Positions 46,137 through 59,571 of a stretch of DNA of 64,000 nt are shown piece by piece. A program made the position numbers and the translations under genes. Position 1 is the stretch's first letter. Every line of letters starts with the position of its first letter. The stretch comes from Lathyrus oleraceus. Taxonomy: Eukaryota > Streptophyta > Magnoliopsida > Fabales > Fabaceae. The DNA is taken from positions 418,725,819 through 418,789,818 of the forward strand of contig NC_066584.1 of NCBI RefSeq assembly GCF_024323335.1. Reading direction: 5' to 3'. The notes beneath the pieces are model-generated. The model searched no databases. It was not told where the DNA came from and worked only from the letters and a program-made list of their open reading frames with translations.

Positions 46137-49100
46137 TGTAGCGGGGTTTTCGTTACCTTTAGGTTTATTGACTAAACCAAAAGTCAACATACAATTCGAG
46201 TCGCCACCGCACTTTTATTTGTCCAAAGGAAAGGCTAAAAAGCGAACAAAAGCCAAGGTAAGAAGTTTTCCAAATCAAAAACTAATAAAAAAGTCAGAGA
46301 TCCAGGTAAGGGGGTTGGTTATGAAATGAGAAGGTTTTACGCACCCAAAACATCCTTAGTACTCCAAGGGAACCCTTTTTGCAAATATGTGTTGTAGGTT
46401 GGTATTTGTGAAAAGATTTGTGCAAAAGATTGGAGGGATGAGAGAAGAATATATTATATTTACAATTTTGTTTGAATGGATGAACTCATTGCCTACGTAC
46501 CATCACAAAGGTAGGATCAAAACCTCGTAGTTCGGGGTAAAAATCATAAAGATTGGTGAACTGATTTGACCAAAAGCCTTAAGGTCTTTTGCTATCAAAG
46601 GGAGAAAACTCAACCTAAACCAACAATCCACCATGTGAGGAAGGCTTCAACATACTAGTGAGGGTTTAACCCTATAATAAGTATGGAAGACTTATAATAC
46701 AATCACTAAGGATGAGGTGAGATTTATATCAACCACTATGATAACTCAAACCTATGACTAATGTTTATGAAAAGGCTTTAACAAAGGTGGTCATTGGAAC
46801 CATAAAACAACTTGAAGTGAGTTATATTTACAAGTTAGATTTATTTTAAAATGAAGTCAAAGTAGGGATTAAGATCTATTCGCAATAAGTATTTATGAAA
46901 ATGGTTCTGAAAAGTTAAAGGCTTAAGGCCTAGGTTTCTAATTTGAAAACAATGTCAAAGTTTGAAAGAAAAGATTTTGGCTTGGTTAGCGTGGGGAGAA
47001 GAAGAGAAGGGCTAGTCCTAAAGAATACAAAGATAAGAGGGGAAAAATAAACCCTTGGAGTTCCTTTTCTTGAAGTCATAGAGATGACTCCAGATGCTCC
47101 TTTCCTTTGGACTTAACACACAAGAAAGCAATCACGCAATTGAATTAAAGCTCCTAGGATCTCCATTTGGCTTGTCTCTCTTAACTTGGATACTCATGAC
47201 AATGGTCCTCTTTACTATCTCAAGATAGAATCCCTATCACACAAGAGCAAACATCAAAAAGTTCACAACACAATAAAGGCATGAGGCCTAGTTGCTCTTC
47301 AACAAGTTTAGCATTCTAAAGGCATGAGGCCTAGTTGCTCTTGAACTCCTTTAAGCATGGGTATATTCTAATTCTAAGTCCTTTCTCCTTTTTGCATTAG
47401 GTTCACACAAAACAAAGACAAGACAATCACAAGACAACAATATATTTATATACAATAATGAGCTCAAATGAGCAAAAGGAAAATGACATAAACATAAAAT
47501 ATATGCTCAAGTGAGCAAAATGAAAAGCAATATGAATAAATGAGCAAGGAATAAATTGCATTAAAGTAAAGGGCAAGAAAATAAATGCTCAAATTAAAGT
47601 TAGTAATTAGTAAAGTTATGTTAGTTTGTCATAAGACAATGTAGCGCTATGTTAAGAAATCGTAAGTGGACTAATGTAGTAATCACACCTATCTAAGGCC
47701 GTCAATAAAACTATAGGCAAATAAACACAAGTTAGATATCATGACTAGTAAGCCAAGCTCCACAAACTTGTCATGCCAAAACAAAAAGGGAAGGGCCTTG
47801 TATGGACTTTAGGTTTTTTTGCTTGACCAAGAAGCAACCTATCTTGGACACAAAATAACTCGCTTGATCTTGGATCAAATTGAGTTTGGTTTGGATCAGA
47901 GAAGGTTAAACCTCTCATTTGTCAAGACCAACCATAAGACATTAACTCATTGGCCAAATGATGAAGAGAATGGGATGAAGATGAAAGGGAGGGAAAGAGA
48001 ATTCAAATATCAAACTCAGTTGGTCAAATGTGAACCAAATCATCATCAATCAAGGCCAAACAGAAAAGAAATGAAGATTACAAGTCAACAAGTCAATCAT
48101 AATTTTTTGGTATTTTTTTTGAATTAAAAATAAATGCAAAATAAAATAAACAAAATATGGTCAAACCTCAAATTTAATTTAAATCAACTTCAACAAGTCC
48201 AATTAAATTCTCATAGGTCTAACATGGTCAAACAAACTTTGACAAATTTTCTCAACAATTTTAGAAATCAGAAACTATTTAAAAACAATTAAAAACAATG
48301 GAAAATAACATAATATGAATTAAAATCTCAAATAAATCTCAAATCAAATAAGAAATTGATGAAACTATTTTTCATTGACTTATCATGATCCATAGGTGTT
48401 AGGAAAATATTTTTGGATTTTTCAAATATCAGAAAGTATTTTAAAATGAATTAAAACTATTAAAAATCAAATAATTCACAAAAAATATTAAATGAAGTCA
48501 CAAAAATAATTAAAATTCAAAATATGAAACTAGATTTTTCAAGAATTTTTTTAGAATTGGTCTCATATTTTTGTGACTTCAAATAAATTTTCTGTGAATT
48601 TTTGAAAATAAATGGAATTAACTGAAATTAAAGGAAAATAGGAATAATAGAAAAAAAAGCAGCCACCAGATCACATTCATTAATTGACGTGGCATGGATC
48701 AAAGGCTTAGAGGCGCGGATGCATGGTAGACTTAAGTCAAGCGCGCAACATAATGCATTAAATCAAGTAATCACATTGGATGGTCAAGATTATAACATTG
48801 AGACACGATCCAAAGGCTGGAAAGCAAAAACGTGGGGATGGTGGTGGAAACCACCATCTTCTCCGGTGAGATACCAGATTCCGGCCACCACGCGCAGGGA
48901 AAAAATTTGTAATGAAAATAAAAAGTAAGGACATTAAAATGAAGCTCAGGTGATGTACATCACCACTGTATCCATGGATCATCCTTACTCTTCCTATTTA
49001 GAGAGAAATGTGAGATGGAAGATCATGGTATGTCAACTGGAAATGCCCGAAATGAACAATTGAGACCACCACTGGCCTGCCTCAAGTGTGAGGACTTCAA

Positions 49101-50912
49101 AAAACCACATAAACCAAAGAAAATCACATTGAATTGCAAGATCTAGATCCAAAAAGTTTGAGATGCTACCTCTGAAATGGAGCTTCTAAGACCACGAATT
49201 CTTCAAGATCTTGATCTGCTTTTGCTCTGGAAGTGTGATGGAGATGATAGGTTAAGGAATTGAGCTTTGAAAATACACTAATGATGTTGAATTTCAAGCT
49301 TGAAAAAGAGAGAAAAATCTGAAAATTCCTTTGGTGAGGGTTGGGATTTCAATTCTGCAGCACTTCAGGTCTCCACTTGGTTAAGAAATGAATGAGATTG
49401 AGTCTCTATTTATAGCTGAAGAGGGTTGTAGAGCATGGTTCCCTCGTGTGCATGGGATTTGAATCTTGCTTGCATGGGCCTGTGCAAGCGTGTAGCAGGC
49501 CCAAAAATGAGTGGAACTCCTTGTTGATACCCCATGGAATGGATTTGGACGTGCATAATGAACTGAACAAGCTTGCACATCAAGTTATAGCATGAAATGC
49601 CAAAATGGACATAAATAATGAACTCTTCGAAACTCACACATGGAAAGTCCAAATAAGTAATGTGAGTAATGCTTGGAAAGCCCTTGAAATAAGGAACAAA
49701 AGTCATGTTGGGCAAAAATTCATTTGGAATTTGGAAATTAGTGAAAACTGGCTGTGAAAGTTTGGGCACAAAACATGCTTAAATCACCTTTTGAAAACTT
49801 TCACCAAAAGCAAGTCTCTTCAAGCCCTTATATTTTAATGATGCAAGCTTCAAATGAAAAAACCTCCAACATCAAAGTTGTATATCTTTTTAGGATGATC
49901 AATTTAGACTCAAATTTTGCATCATTTGGATTTTTCATGAGAAAGTTATGGGCATTTGAAAGTTGGGCATTTTTCAAATTCAATGACTTAGGTCCAAAGT
50001 GACCTATAATGTTTTTTATTATCACATGTATTTCTTTTAGGATTATGAAGTTTTATCCAACATAACATTTTAATTAGACATATTAAGCTTTCTAATTCAT
50101 TTGGTCTCACCTCAAAATCATCAAAAATAAGGAAGTTAGGTCCTTGGGAAGTTGACCCAAAATTAGGGTTTCAGTCAAAATGACCTATAATGTTTTGAAA
50201 TTAATGATGACCTTACAAGTTGTTCATATGGTTCTTAAGAACATTTTTTCTCTTGGGGTCATCTTCATTTGACAAACACATCACAAGTTGTATCTCAGTG
50301 GACCTCAGTTTAGTCAGATGACTTGACTGGTCAACTTTTCAAGGCCAAACTTCCAATCTTGATGAATAAATGATTGAGGGGCCTCAAATAGGCTCATATA
50401 TGCATAAAATGATGAATGAAAGAACTTCCCTTGATTAAATTTGATCATAGGTTGAGGTTGCTTCATGAGCAAGGCACAATTGAAGCATAGTTGAATTAGG
50501 GTTTCCTTGGGAAACAACCCTCAAGCCTTTTGGGTTATCTTGATCAAATTGGAAAATTGAGATACTTGGGAGACATATATGATGTTTAAGAGCTTTGTGG
50601 ACCATTTTCATTCTTTTTCTCATCTTCATCTAGCCATTTCATTAAGCTTAGGAGCCTCCTAGGAGCATGGGGGCACATGATCACTTGAGCTTCAAAACAA
50701 AAGAGTTAGTGACATATTTTTGTGCTTTTGGATAGTAAACAAGTAAGAAAAGCAATAATATATAATACAAGCATGCTTGGTGGTCTCAAACCACTCACAC
50801 AAGTCCCAACCCTAGGGTTAAGGAGCCAAACATGCTATGATCCTTGAGGCAATGCACTGAGCAAATGATATGATGCTATGAGGGATCTTAGGGTCAAAAT
50901 TAGGGTCTTACA
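46137..50912 (-). mobile_element. Solo Ogre LTR (4776 bp), antisense, inserted in the RT of Ogre-2
   Basis: The span starts TGTAGCGGGG and ends GGGTCTTACA. It is flanked on both sides by CGAAG (46132-46136 and 50913-50917), a perfect 5-bp target duplication. Removing it and one repeat restores the RT order. On the minus strand it begins like the Ogre-2 LTR (TGTAAGACCC) and ends with the same U5 blocks. No PBS or gene follows, so it is a solo LTR, presumably left by LTR-LTR recombination. A minus-strand TATA box lies at 49407-49414. Short open frames inside are not conserved. Confidence 0.93.
49407..49414 (-). promoter_or_regulatory. TATA box of the solo Ogre LTR
   Basis: On the minus strand GCTATAAATAGAGACTC contains a good TATA box 1.5 kb from the LTR start, matching the position in the Ogre-2 LTR. 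Confidence 0.65.
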
Positions 50913-53900
50913 CGAAGAAGGATGGAAAAGTTCATATGTGTGTTCATTATAGAGATTTGAATAAAGCCAGTCCTAAAGATGATTTTCCTCTTCCACAAAT
51001 TGATATGTTAGTAGATAATACAGCTAAGTTCAAAGTCTTTTCTTTTATGGACGGATTTTCCGGTTATGATCAGATTAAGATGGCACCCAAATATATGGAG
51101 AAGACCATATTAATTACACCTTGGGAATATTATGTTATCGAGTGATGCCTTTCGGTTTGAAGAATGCTGGTGCAACGTGCTAGAGAGCTATGACCACTCT
51201 TTTCCATAATATGATGCATACAGCGATTGAGGTCTATGTTGATGATATGATTGCTAAATCAAGGACTAAAGATGAGCATGTTGAGAATTTGTTGAAGTTA
51301 TTCCAGCATTTGAGGAAGTATAAACACTGTTTGAATCCCAATAAGTGTATATTTGGTGTTCGCTCTGGTAAGTTGGTAGGCTTTATTGTTAGTGAGAAGG
51401 GTATTGAAGTTGATCCTGCCAAGGTCAAAGCAATACAAGAGATCTCTGTTCCCAAAACTGAGAAGCAAGTCATAGGTTTTCTCAGTCGCTTGAACTATAT
51501 CTCAAGATTTATATCGCATATGACTGCCACATATGCACCTATATTCAAGCTCCTTTGAAAAGATCTGTCTTATGATTGGACCGAGGATTACCATAAAGCT
51601 TTTGACAGTATCAAAGAATATCTGCTTGAGCCTCTGATTCTGTCTCCGCCTGTTGAAGAAAGACCGTTGATCATGTATTTGACTGTGCTTGAAAAGAGTG
51701 TGGGTTGTGTTCTTGGTCAGCAAGATGAATCTGGTAAGAAAGAATATGCAATTTACTACCTCAGTAAGAAGTTCATCGATTGTGAGTCTCAGTATTCTAT
51801 GCTTGAGAAGACATGTTGTTTTTTTGGCTTGGGAAGCTAAGCATCTACGCCAGTATATGTTGAATCATACTACTTGGTTGATATCCAAAATGGATCCAAT
51901 CAAGTACATATTTGAAAATCCTGCTTTAATTGAGAGGATTGCCCATTGGTAGATGTTGTTATCTGAATATGATATTGAATATCAAGCTCGGAAAGCTATT
52001 AAAGGTAATGTCTTGGCTGACCATTTGGATCACCAACCTATTGATGATTATCAGTCAGTGTAGTTTGATTTTCCTGACGAAGAGATTATGTATTTGAAGA
52101 TGAAAGATTGTGATGAAGCATTGCTTGAAGAAGGGCCAGAACCTGGTTCCCGTTGGGGCATGGTATTTAATGGAGCTATTAATTTGTATGGTAATGGCAT
52201 TGGGGCAGTGATTATTACTCCTCAAGGCACTCATGTTTCGTTTATAGCTAGATTGACCTTCAAGTATACAAATAATATGGCTGAGTATGAAGCTTGCATT
52301 ATGGGGCTTGAATAATCCATTGATCTTAGAATCAAATATCTTGACGTCTACGGAGATTCAGCTTTGGTGGTTAACCAGATCAAAGATGAATGGGAGACGA
52401 ATCAACCCGGTTTGATACCGTATAGAGATTACGCGAGGAGGATATCAACTTTCTTTACAAAGGTTGAGTTTCATCATATCCCTCCGGATGGCAGATGCTC
52501 TTGCAACGTTAGCTTCAATGATTGTGGTGAAGTATTGGAATGAAAATCCCAATCTAACTGTGATGCATCTTGATAGGCCAACTCATGCATTTGATGTTGA
52601 AGAAATCAAGGATGATAAGCCGTGGTATTCTGATATCAAATGTTTCCTCCAAAGTCAGCTTTACCCATCCGGGGCATCTTTGAAAGATAAGAAGACTTTG
52701 AGAAGATTAAATCTTAACTTCTACCTGAATAGTGATGTGCTTTACAAGAGGAATTTTGATATGGTTTTGCTCAAATGCGTGGATAGACATGAAGAAAACT
52801 TATTGATGACAAAAGTCCATGAAGGTTCCTCTGGTACTCATTCCAACGGAAATGCTATGGCAAAGAAGATGTTGAGAGCATGTTACTATTGGTTGACAAT
52901 GGAATATGACTGTTGCAAGTTTGTGAAGAAATGCCACAAGTGTCAAATTTATGCAGATAAAATTCATGTTCCTCCGACACTTTTGAATGTCATTTCCTCT
53001 CCATGGTCCTTCTCCATGCTGGGAATTGATATGATTGACATGATTGAGCCCAAAGCTTTGAATGGACATCGTTTCATTTTAGTGGCTATTGATTACTTCA
53101 CAAAGTGGGTTTAAGCGGCATTGTATGCAAATGTGACCAAGCAAGTTGTTGTAAGGTTTATCAAGAATCAAATTATATACCGGTATGGTATGCCAAGTAA
53201 GATCATTACTGATAATGGATTGAACTTGAATAACAATATGGTGGAAGCTCTCTACAAAGACTTCAAAATAACACATCATAATTCTTCTCCCTACAGACCC
53301 AAGATGAATGTGGTTGTTGAAGTTGTGAACAAGAATATCAAGAAGAATATCCATAAGATGGTTGTGGCGTATAAATATTGGCATGAGATGCTCCCATTTA
53401 CTTTGCATGGGTACCGTACATCCGTCTGCACTTCAACAAGGGCAACCCCTTTCTCTCTTATTTATGGCATAGAAGTTGTGCTCCCCATAGAGGTTGAGAT
53501 CCCATCACTGCGTGTATTTATGGAAGTGAAGTTGACTGAAGCTGAATGGTATTAGAGCAGATATGATCAGCTCAATTTGATTGAATAGAAGTGACTGACT
53601 GTCATGTGTCATGGTTAGTTATATCAACAGAGAATGAAGAAAGCTTTTGATAAGAAGGTCAAACCTCGTGTGTTCAGAGAAGGGGACCTCATTCTCAAGA
53701 GGATATTATCTTTCAAACCTGATGCTAGGGGCAAATGGACTCCTAATTATGAAGGCCTATATGTTGTGAAGAGATCCTTCTTAGGCGGTGCATTGATTCT
53801 TACAACTATAGATGGTGAAGAGTTCACTCGTTCTGTGAATGCCAATGCAATTAAGAAATACTTCGCCTAAAAAAAGAAAAGAACAACTCGTTAAAGGGTG

Positions 53901-55132
53901 ATCCAGGAAAAAGTTAGAGACATAAAACAAAAAAATTATCCCGGTAGATTGAGTACCCCACCTTGGGGCAATATAGGTAAAAATTAGGGATTATGGCAAG
54001 TAACTGCATCCGACTAGATTTGATTGTCGAAGCAGCATAGCCAGTCATTTGGTTCTGATTCGTTGTTCTTAACCAAGGACAAAAGCACAATGGATTTCAG
54101 AGTTGGTAGGGAGAATAGTGGTCATTGTATTCAATGTAACCCTTTTCCATATAAATTACCATTTTCAAACTTTGTAAGGATCCATGGAGTCTTGCCATTT
54201 GCAGACTACCATTCTATTAAATAAATTTGAGCTTTTATCCAATTATTTGCCATTATTATTTGTTTCTGTTTAATAAAATTGAATTTTTATGATGATAATT
54301 TTGAAATAAATAAATGTATAAACATTTTTCCAAAATAATAAGGCCTTTACTTTAAGTAGTTTGAATTCGAAAAGGAATGTCAACAACAATCTAAGAGTGG
54401 TAAGTCTTGATATGTGAAGCATTGTTGCCTTTCTCGATCATTTTATTTGGTGACTTTATTTCCCCAACAATTCTCTATTTATCCCTAGCATGGTTGAGGT
54501 TTTCTCCCCAACAGCTTAACATTTATCCCCGATGGAGTTGATGTGTTGTTCTCCTCGTAGTTCATCACATGTCCCCAACTAAGGTCTTTGTGAATTTCAT
54601 TCTCAATCTGCATTTGTATTATGATTAAACCCTGGATCTCCTTTGAAACCTTTATTTGGTTTTTAGATCCCCGACACCTTTATTTGGTAATTTCATAGTC
54701 GTAGCAGCGTTTCCCCTTTGAGAGTACCTGCAGGTCTAGCTGATTTATCTTTGGTACCTTGGAATTGGTTTATTTCTCAATCTCCAAGAAGAGTCTCATG
54801 AATGTTGTGTTTCCTCTTAAGGAATTTTTTGTTGATTGCATCCTCATGTGGCACATTGATTTGTCCTGGCAGAATTTTATTCCCTAGTGAAGTCCTCATA
54901 AAGTTGATTTTTGATTATTGGAATCCCCAGTAAGTTGTCTGGTTCGCCACTCAGAGTTTTGCCTCTTGTTGTGACGTGGACTCCTAGCAGAGTGCCATCC
55001 TGATAAAAAGTTCTCCTCATTCAGATAATGTTTGATTCCGAGCAGTTTTGATGTAGTCGTTCCCTGTAGGGTTGTCTCCCATTTGATATGGTGTTGCCCT
55101 AAAATTCCCTACAACTTTGACTTGTTGCTTTG

Positions 55133-55263
<131 letters not shown>

Positions 55264-55501
55264 CCTCAGCTTGAAGATGTGGATCCTCGATAGATCTGTC
55301 TTATCCTTAACATGTCAGTTGATATTCTTAGTAGTGCTTTCGTCCCCCGCGGAGTTACCGAGCTATATTTCTCTCCTCTCCTAGAGAGTTTGAGCTTTAA
55401 GAAAAATATTTGTCAATCTTTGCTTATCCTCATAGCAGTTATTCCTTCTCTATTGAGAGTCGAGCATGGAGTTGGATTTGTCTTAATCCCCCTTGATTGC
55501 T

Positions 55502-55649
<148 letters not shown>

Positions 55650-56220
55650 CGTTTCCTATGAGCGTTGAGTCTTCAACAATTTTTTGGCTGGATGCATGTT
55701 CTCCATGTATTTCCCCAACCAGAGTTGAGCATTTGTTTTGTATTGTTATATCCCTAGTCTTTCTTGAGCGCATTGGTTGTGTGCTATCCCCGGGGAATTG
55801 AATATATTTGAGATAGGATTTATATTGTTGATGATTTATTTTCATCCCTAGCAGGTTATCTAGTTTGTGTTCCCATCTTGTTGAGATTATCCGAGTATCT
55901 AGTTGTGATGATTTAAATCTTCATGTTTGTTTCTTTTGTGCTCGTGTCAGCATAATCGTATACATGCATAAACATAACATCAAATATTTCATTGTGCATT
56001 TTACACATTGACTTATTGTTCTGATAAAAAAGAGTGTCTCTTTTCTTCTTTCCCACTAATTTATTTCCTCGTGGATGATTATTATTTTTGTTTCCTCCCC
56101 AGTTCATTATCTAGACGGAACCACTCCCCTAGAGTTATGTCCTCATTAGGTTGAGTCTTGTTTGACCGTTTCTTTCTAGTTCTTACCTAGATAGATACTT
56201 TGGTCCCCCGAGAGTTTATT

Positions 56221-56810
56221 ACCCAGTAACTGGTAATATCCTTCTTGATCTTGAGTACTTTACTTGTGTTAATTTACCCAGTAACCGGTAAAAGGTAATT
56301 TACTTCTTTTCTTTGTCCAGCAGATTCGTTTTTGTTTCCCCAATGAGTTTATCCTTGATATGTTCACCTTAACCGATGACATATACTCTCTTTTTGGTCT
56401 TATGCCCAGTAACTGGTAGATGTAAATCCTATTTCTTTTGTGGTTGATCACCTTTGTTAAGCTTCCCAGTAACTGGTAGTTGGTGATTCTTCCTTATTTC
56501 CCGGAAAGTCTATCATTGATATGTTTACCTTAACCAGTAACGAATATTCTTTGCGGCGAGTTTATCCTTGATATGTTCACTTTAACCGATGACAGATATT
56601 CTCCATTTTTGGTCTTCTGCCCATTACTGGTAGATGTAAATCCTATTTCTTTTATAGTTGATCACCTTTGTTAAGCTGCCTAGTAACTGGTAGTTGGTGA
56701 TTCTTCCTTCTTTCTCGACAAGTCTATCCTTGATATGTTTACCTTAACCGGTAACGAATATTCTCTTTTCGGTTTTCTACCCAGTAACTGGTAGTTGTAA
56801 ATCCTATTAT
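56221..56810 (+). repeat. CAGTAACTGGTAG-rich tandem repeats (unit about 212 bp)
   Basis: A unit beginning GAGTTTATCCTTGATATGTT recurs at 56345 and 56557 (offset about 212) and in part again near 56733. Each unit contains several sub-repeats of CCCAGTAACTGGTAG and TTACCTTAACCGGTAAC. The core AGTAACTGGT is a near-dyad. Confidence 0.8.
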
Positions 56811-57666
56811 TTTTTGTAGTTTATTGATCGGGAAAATAGCAAGTGTACTATTTTGCCTTTTATAGTAATAATGGGGAAATTCCCCAAATGTCGATCTCAA
56901 GGACTGCACGTTAATATTGAGTTTAAATTATCATTCAATTAAACAAAAAATATCAATTAGGTATTGGAGTGTAAAAATATAATAATAACAGTAAAGGTAA
57001 AGAAATATGAAAATAAGGGTTTATAGAGAAAAAGGAACAATGCCAGGGAAGGTGTATGATTTATCCCTGTAACAACTCTGAGTTACTATTGCATCAACAA
57101 ATATCAATTACTACCAGTTCTCAAGGGTATTTTCTCCCAAGTCCTTGGTGATAAAACCTTTAATTAATCTACCCTAATTCCTATGTCCATAGCCAATTAG
57201 GGTGAAGTTAAGCTATATAATATCAAGAATACTCTGGTTCATACAGGGTACCCCTAGTCCTAGGTGATATCTACTGCAGAGTAACCTGATGAAAACCTTA
57301 TCAATGGCGGTCCAACCTAATTGATAACCATAAATTAATCTCAATTGGTCCGAAAGAGAAAGCAATAAACACATCAAAAGGTTACCGTAAACAAAATATT
57401 ATAAATGCAAATGTAAACTCAAATTCATTACAATTCTAAATCAGGGACACCCCCTAGCATTGGGGGGTTTAGCTACTCATATTGTTTAAAACAAATTCAA
57501 GATAAAAATTACACATTACAAGTAATTGGATGACTTTGATCTTCAATCGCTCCCGCTCATGAATCTCTTCAGCTCTCCAAATTCCTTGATCTCTGTAATA
57601 CTTGATTGTTTCACAATATTGTGTTTTTCCGTATTCCAAGATGATTTTTCCTTTGGAAGAAGACCT

Positions 57667-57676
57667 CTTTTTATAG
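57667..57676 (-). promoter_or_regulatory. TATA box of the Athila-like LTR
   Basis: Minus-strand CTATAAAAAG, about 100 bases downstream (element sense) of the nearest GC-rich palindrome. Confidence 0.5.
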
Positions 57677-57772
57677 TGAAAGTTCCCAGCAGCAGTTGGA
57701 CAGGTCCAAGGATGTCTCTAAAAATCCCGCAGAATGAAAAGCCCGAGAAAATTGGAAATTTTGGGCTTGGGC

Positions 57773-57961
57773 TGACACGGGTGGCCGTGTCAGCCTACTG
57801 TTTCTCTTGACACGCCCATGGCAAGGATGACACGGTTGAGATTTCTGCCTGACACGGCCCGTGTCAGCTGCCACGGGTGGCCGTGTCAGGCTACTGATTT
57901 CTTCTCTTGCTTCCCTTGCCCTGACACGGCCCGTGTCAGGTGACACGGGTGGCCATGTCAG
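57773..57961. repeat. GC-rich palindromic repeats in the Athila-like LTR
   Basis: Repeated dyads TGACACGGCCCGTGTCA and GACACGGGTGGCCGTGTC occur at 57773-57792, 57850-57890 and 57921-57961 in otherwise AT-rich DNA. Confidence 0.85.
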
Positions 57962-58248
57962 GCCTCCTGTACTGGGGTTTTCTGCTCCTTTGCGTGCCGG
58001 AATCTCGCACTGTCTTGTTCTAAATTCTCCGGTTCTTCTACCTGGATCTGTCGGACAAAAACACAGCTATCCCACGCATAAAATCAAGATAAAAAAAGGT
58101 AAAACATAACAAAGATTAAAAATGCGTAAATAAAATAACGGAAGTAAAACCAACTCGAAATGTACCATAAATGCTTGCACAGTGTGTCAAATGTCTCTGT
58201 TTTGCGTCGGATCAGTAATGAAAACTCAATGTAAATGGTGACTGATCA

Positions 58249-59571
58249 AAACCCCAAACTTAGCTCATTGCTTGTCCCAAGTAATGTCTCATGATCACTC
58301 CCCAGAATTCTTTATGCTTTCCACCACTGTTGAGATCATTCGCGAACGTCTTCCCTTTTCCTTCCACAAGTCCTGCCTATCCTCGTAAGTCGTTATTCAC
58401 ACTTCCACTTCAAAGCACCGTTTCACCTGTTAGCTTATATCACATTCTCACCAATTCTCTCGGGGTAAGCTGTTTACACTCATAATTCACAATATGCAAT
58501 ATCACTCACAAGTTTGAATAATCTCTCTTTTCTCATCACCTACATATAACACACACACTTTTGAGGTCTTTAGGGTTGTAGCTTGGCTTGGGTTAGGGTA
58601 TGGATTCAAAAAGGAAAACAAGGGTCTTTTGCTTCAGAGTTGATGTTACATCCTGTGTTTGTTTCTTTTATTTCCTCGGTGTTCTTTTTTTATTTCTTTT
58701 TCACCGACTGCCCTTTTCCGTGCTTCTTTCTTTTGAATCTTCGAGTTGTCGAATTTTTCTTTTTCTTTCTTTTTCTCGATTCATCATTTTTTTTCTTTTT
58801 CTCTTATTTTTGCACTTTCTTGGGTTTTGAGAGATTTTGGGATTTTTACCCCAAACTTAGCTTTTCAACCCAGCTTTGAATGCATTATCATGACTCTGAA
58901 CAGGGTGAAGAAGTGTTGTGGCCAATGGTTACATTTATGGTGTTTTAAACAAAAAAATGGATATAGGCTCACAGGGGGTTAACGAGGGATATAATAATTT
59001 GGAATGGCTAGAAAGGCTCGGGGTTAATTACAAACAACGTGCCTCAGGTGTGTATCATGCAGTGACAGTCACAGAGAGTCTACGCAAATTTAGAGTGATA
59101 AAGACAAACCTGAATGACGCTCATGATGATTAATGTGTTTTGCTTTTTATGACTCACTTGGTTTGGTTTAGCTTTGACAGGATCCACAGTGCTCCTTAAT
59201 TTGGTGCAATTGCTTTCTTACTTCGGAATGTGCAGGATACTCGTGTCGGTTAAGCTATATACGTTGCGTCCGATTTTTACTTTCAGCAGTGTCACTTTCT
59301 GGGGAGATCCTTCACAACAAGCCATGGTGAGTGGTGTGATATTTCATCCACTCTCAATTGTGATCATTACTTTTCCAACCTGTCAACACAGACTTGACAC
59401 ACACACTTGCAGCATAATATACTTTCAACAGACAAATTAAATCTAGACTACAAAAGTAAAAATAACACAATAATCAAATACTAATAAAAGACATAAAATC
59501 TCCCCCACACTAGAACTCAACATTGTCCATAATGTTCGGGAACAAGTGCGGAGGAGGGAACTCACAGGGTC
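58249..59571 (-). other. Non-coding interior of the Athila-like element
   Basis: No conserved protein is visible. It holds a 150-base purine-rich tract on the minus strand (58660-58830) and two copies of an ACCCCAAACTTAGC box (58250-58263 and 58848-58861), the first of which abuts the LTR. The position where pol would be expected is empty. Confidence 0.55.

Larger units (their letters stand above)
45636..53870 (+). pseudogene. pol: Ogre-2 pol: RT - dual RNase H - integrase, broken and interrupted
   Basis: RT starts at 45636, has a stop at 45904-45906, and reaches YPQWVSNIF at 46129, where the solo LTR (46137-50912) interrupts it. It resumes at 50913 (KKDGKVHMCVHYRDLNKASP). The catalytic YVDD is present near 51235. 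Stops or frame changes occur near 51145, 51181, 51558, 51825, 51949, 52315 and 52480. In the second RNase H the first catalytic Asp is Asn (MVFNGA, near 52165). The integrase has the zinc finger (VHEGSSGTH, CHKCQ), the core (GIDMI, ITDNG, and a Glu in VVVEVVNKN), and a C-terminal end (VKRSFLGGALILTTIDGEE) to the natural stop at 53868-53870. It cannot be active. Confidence 0.88.
56825..58248 (-). mobile_element. 3' LTR of the Athila-like element (1424 bp)
   Basis: The plus-strand span begins TGATCGGGAAAATAGC and ends GTGACTGATCA, so on the element strand it starts TGATCAGTCACC and ends CCCGATCA. The base next to it (58249) opens a CCCCAAAC run, which on the minus strand is a polypurine tract. 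A minus-strand TATA box (CTATAAAAAG) lies at 57667-57676, with GC-rich palindromic repeats directly upstream (57773-57961). Its 3' portion resembles the ends of the solo LTRs at 22215 and 33212. Confidence 0.7.

Noticed and set aside
56221..56810. CRISPR-like or attachment-site interpretation of the CAGTAACTGGTAG repeats
   Set aside because: Higher-order tandem duplication in an Ogre 3' UTR explains them; spacers are not unique.
57671..58109. Open frames on both strands over the GC-rich dyads
   Set aside because: They arise because the GC-rich palindromes lack stops; no domain, and they lie within an LTR.
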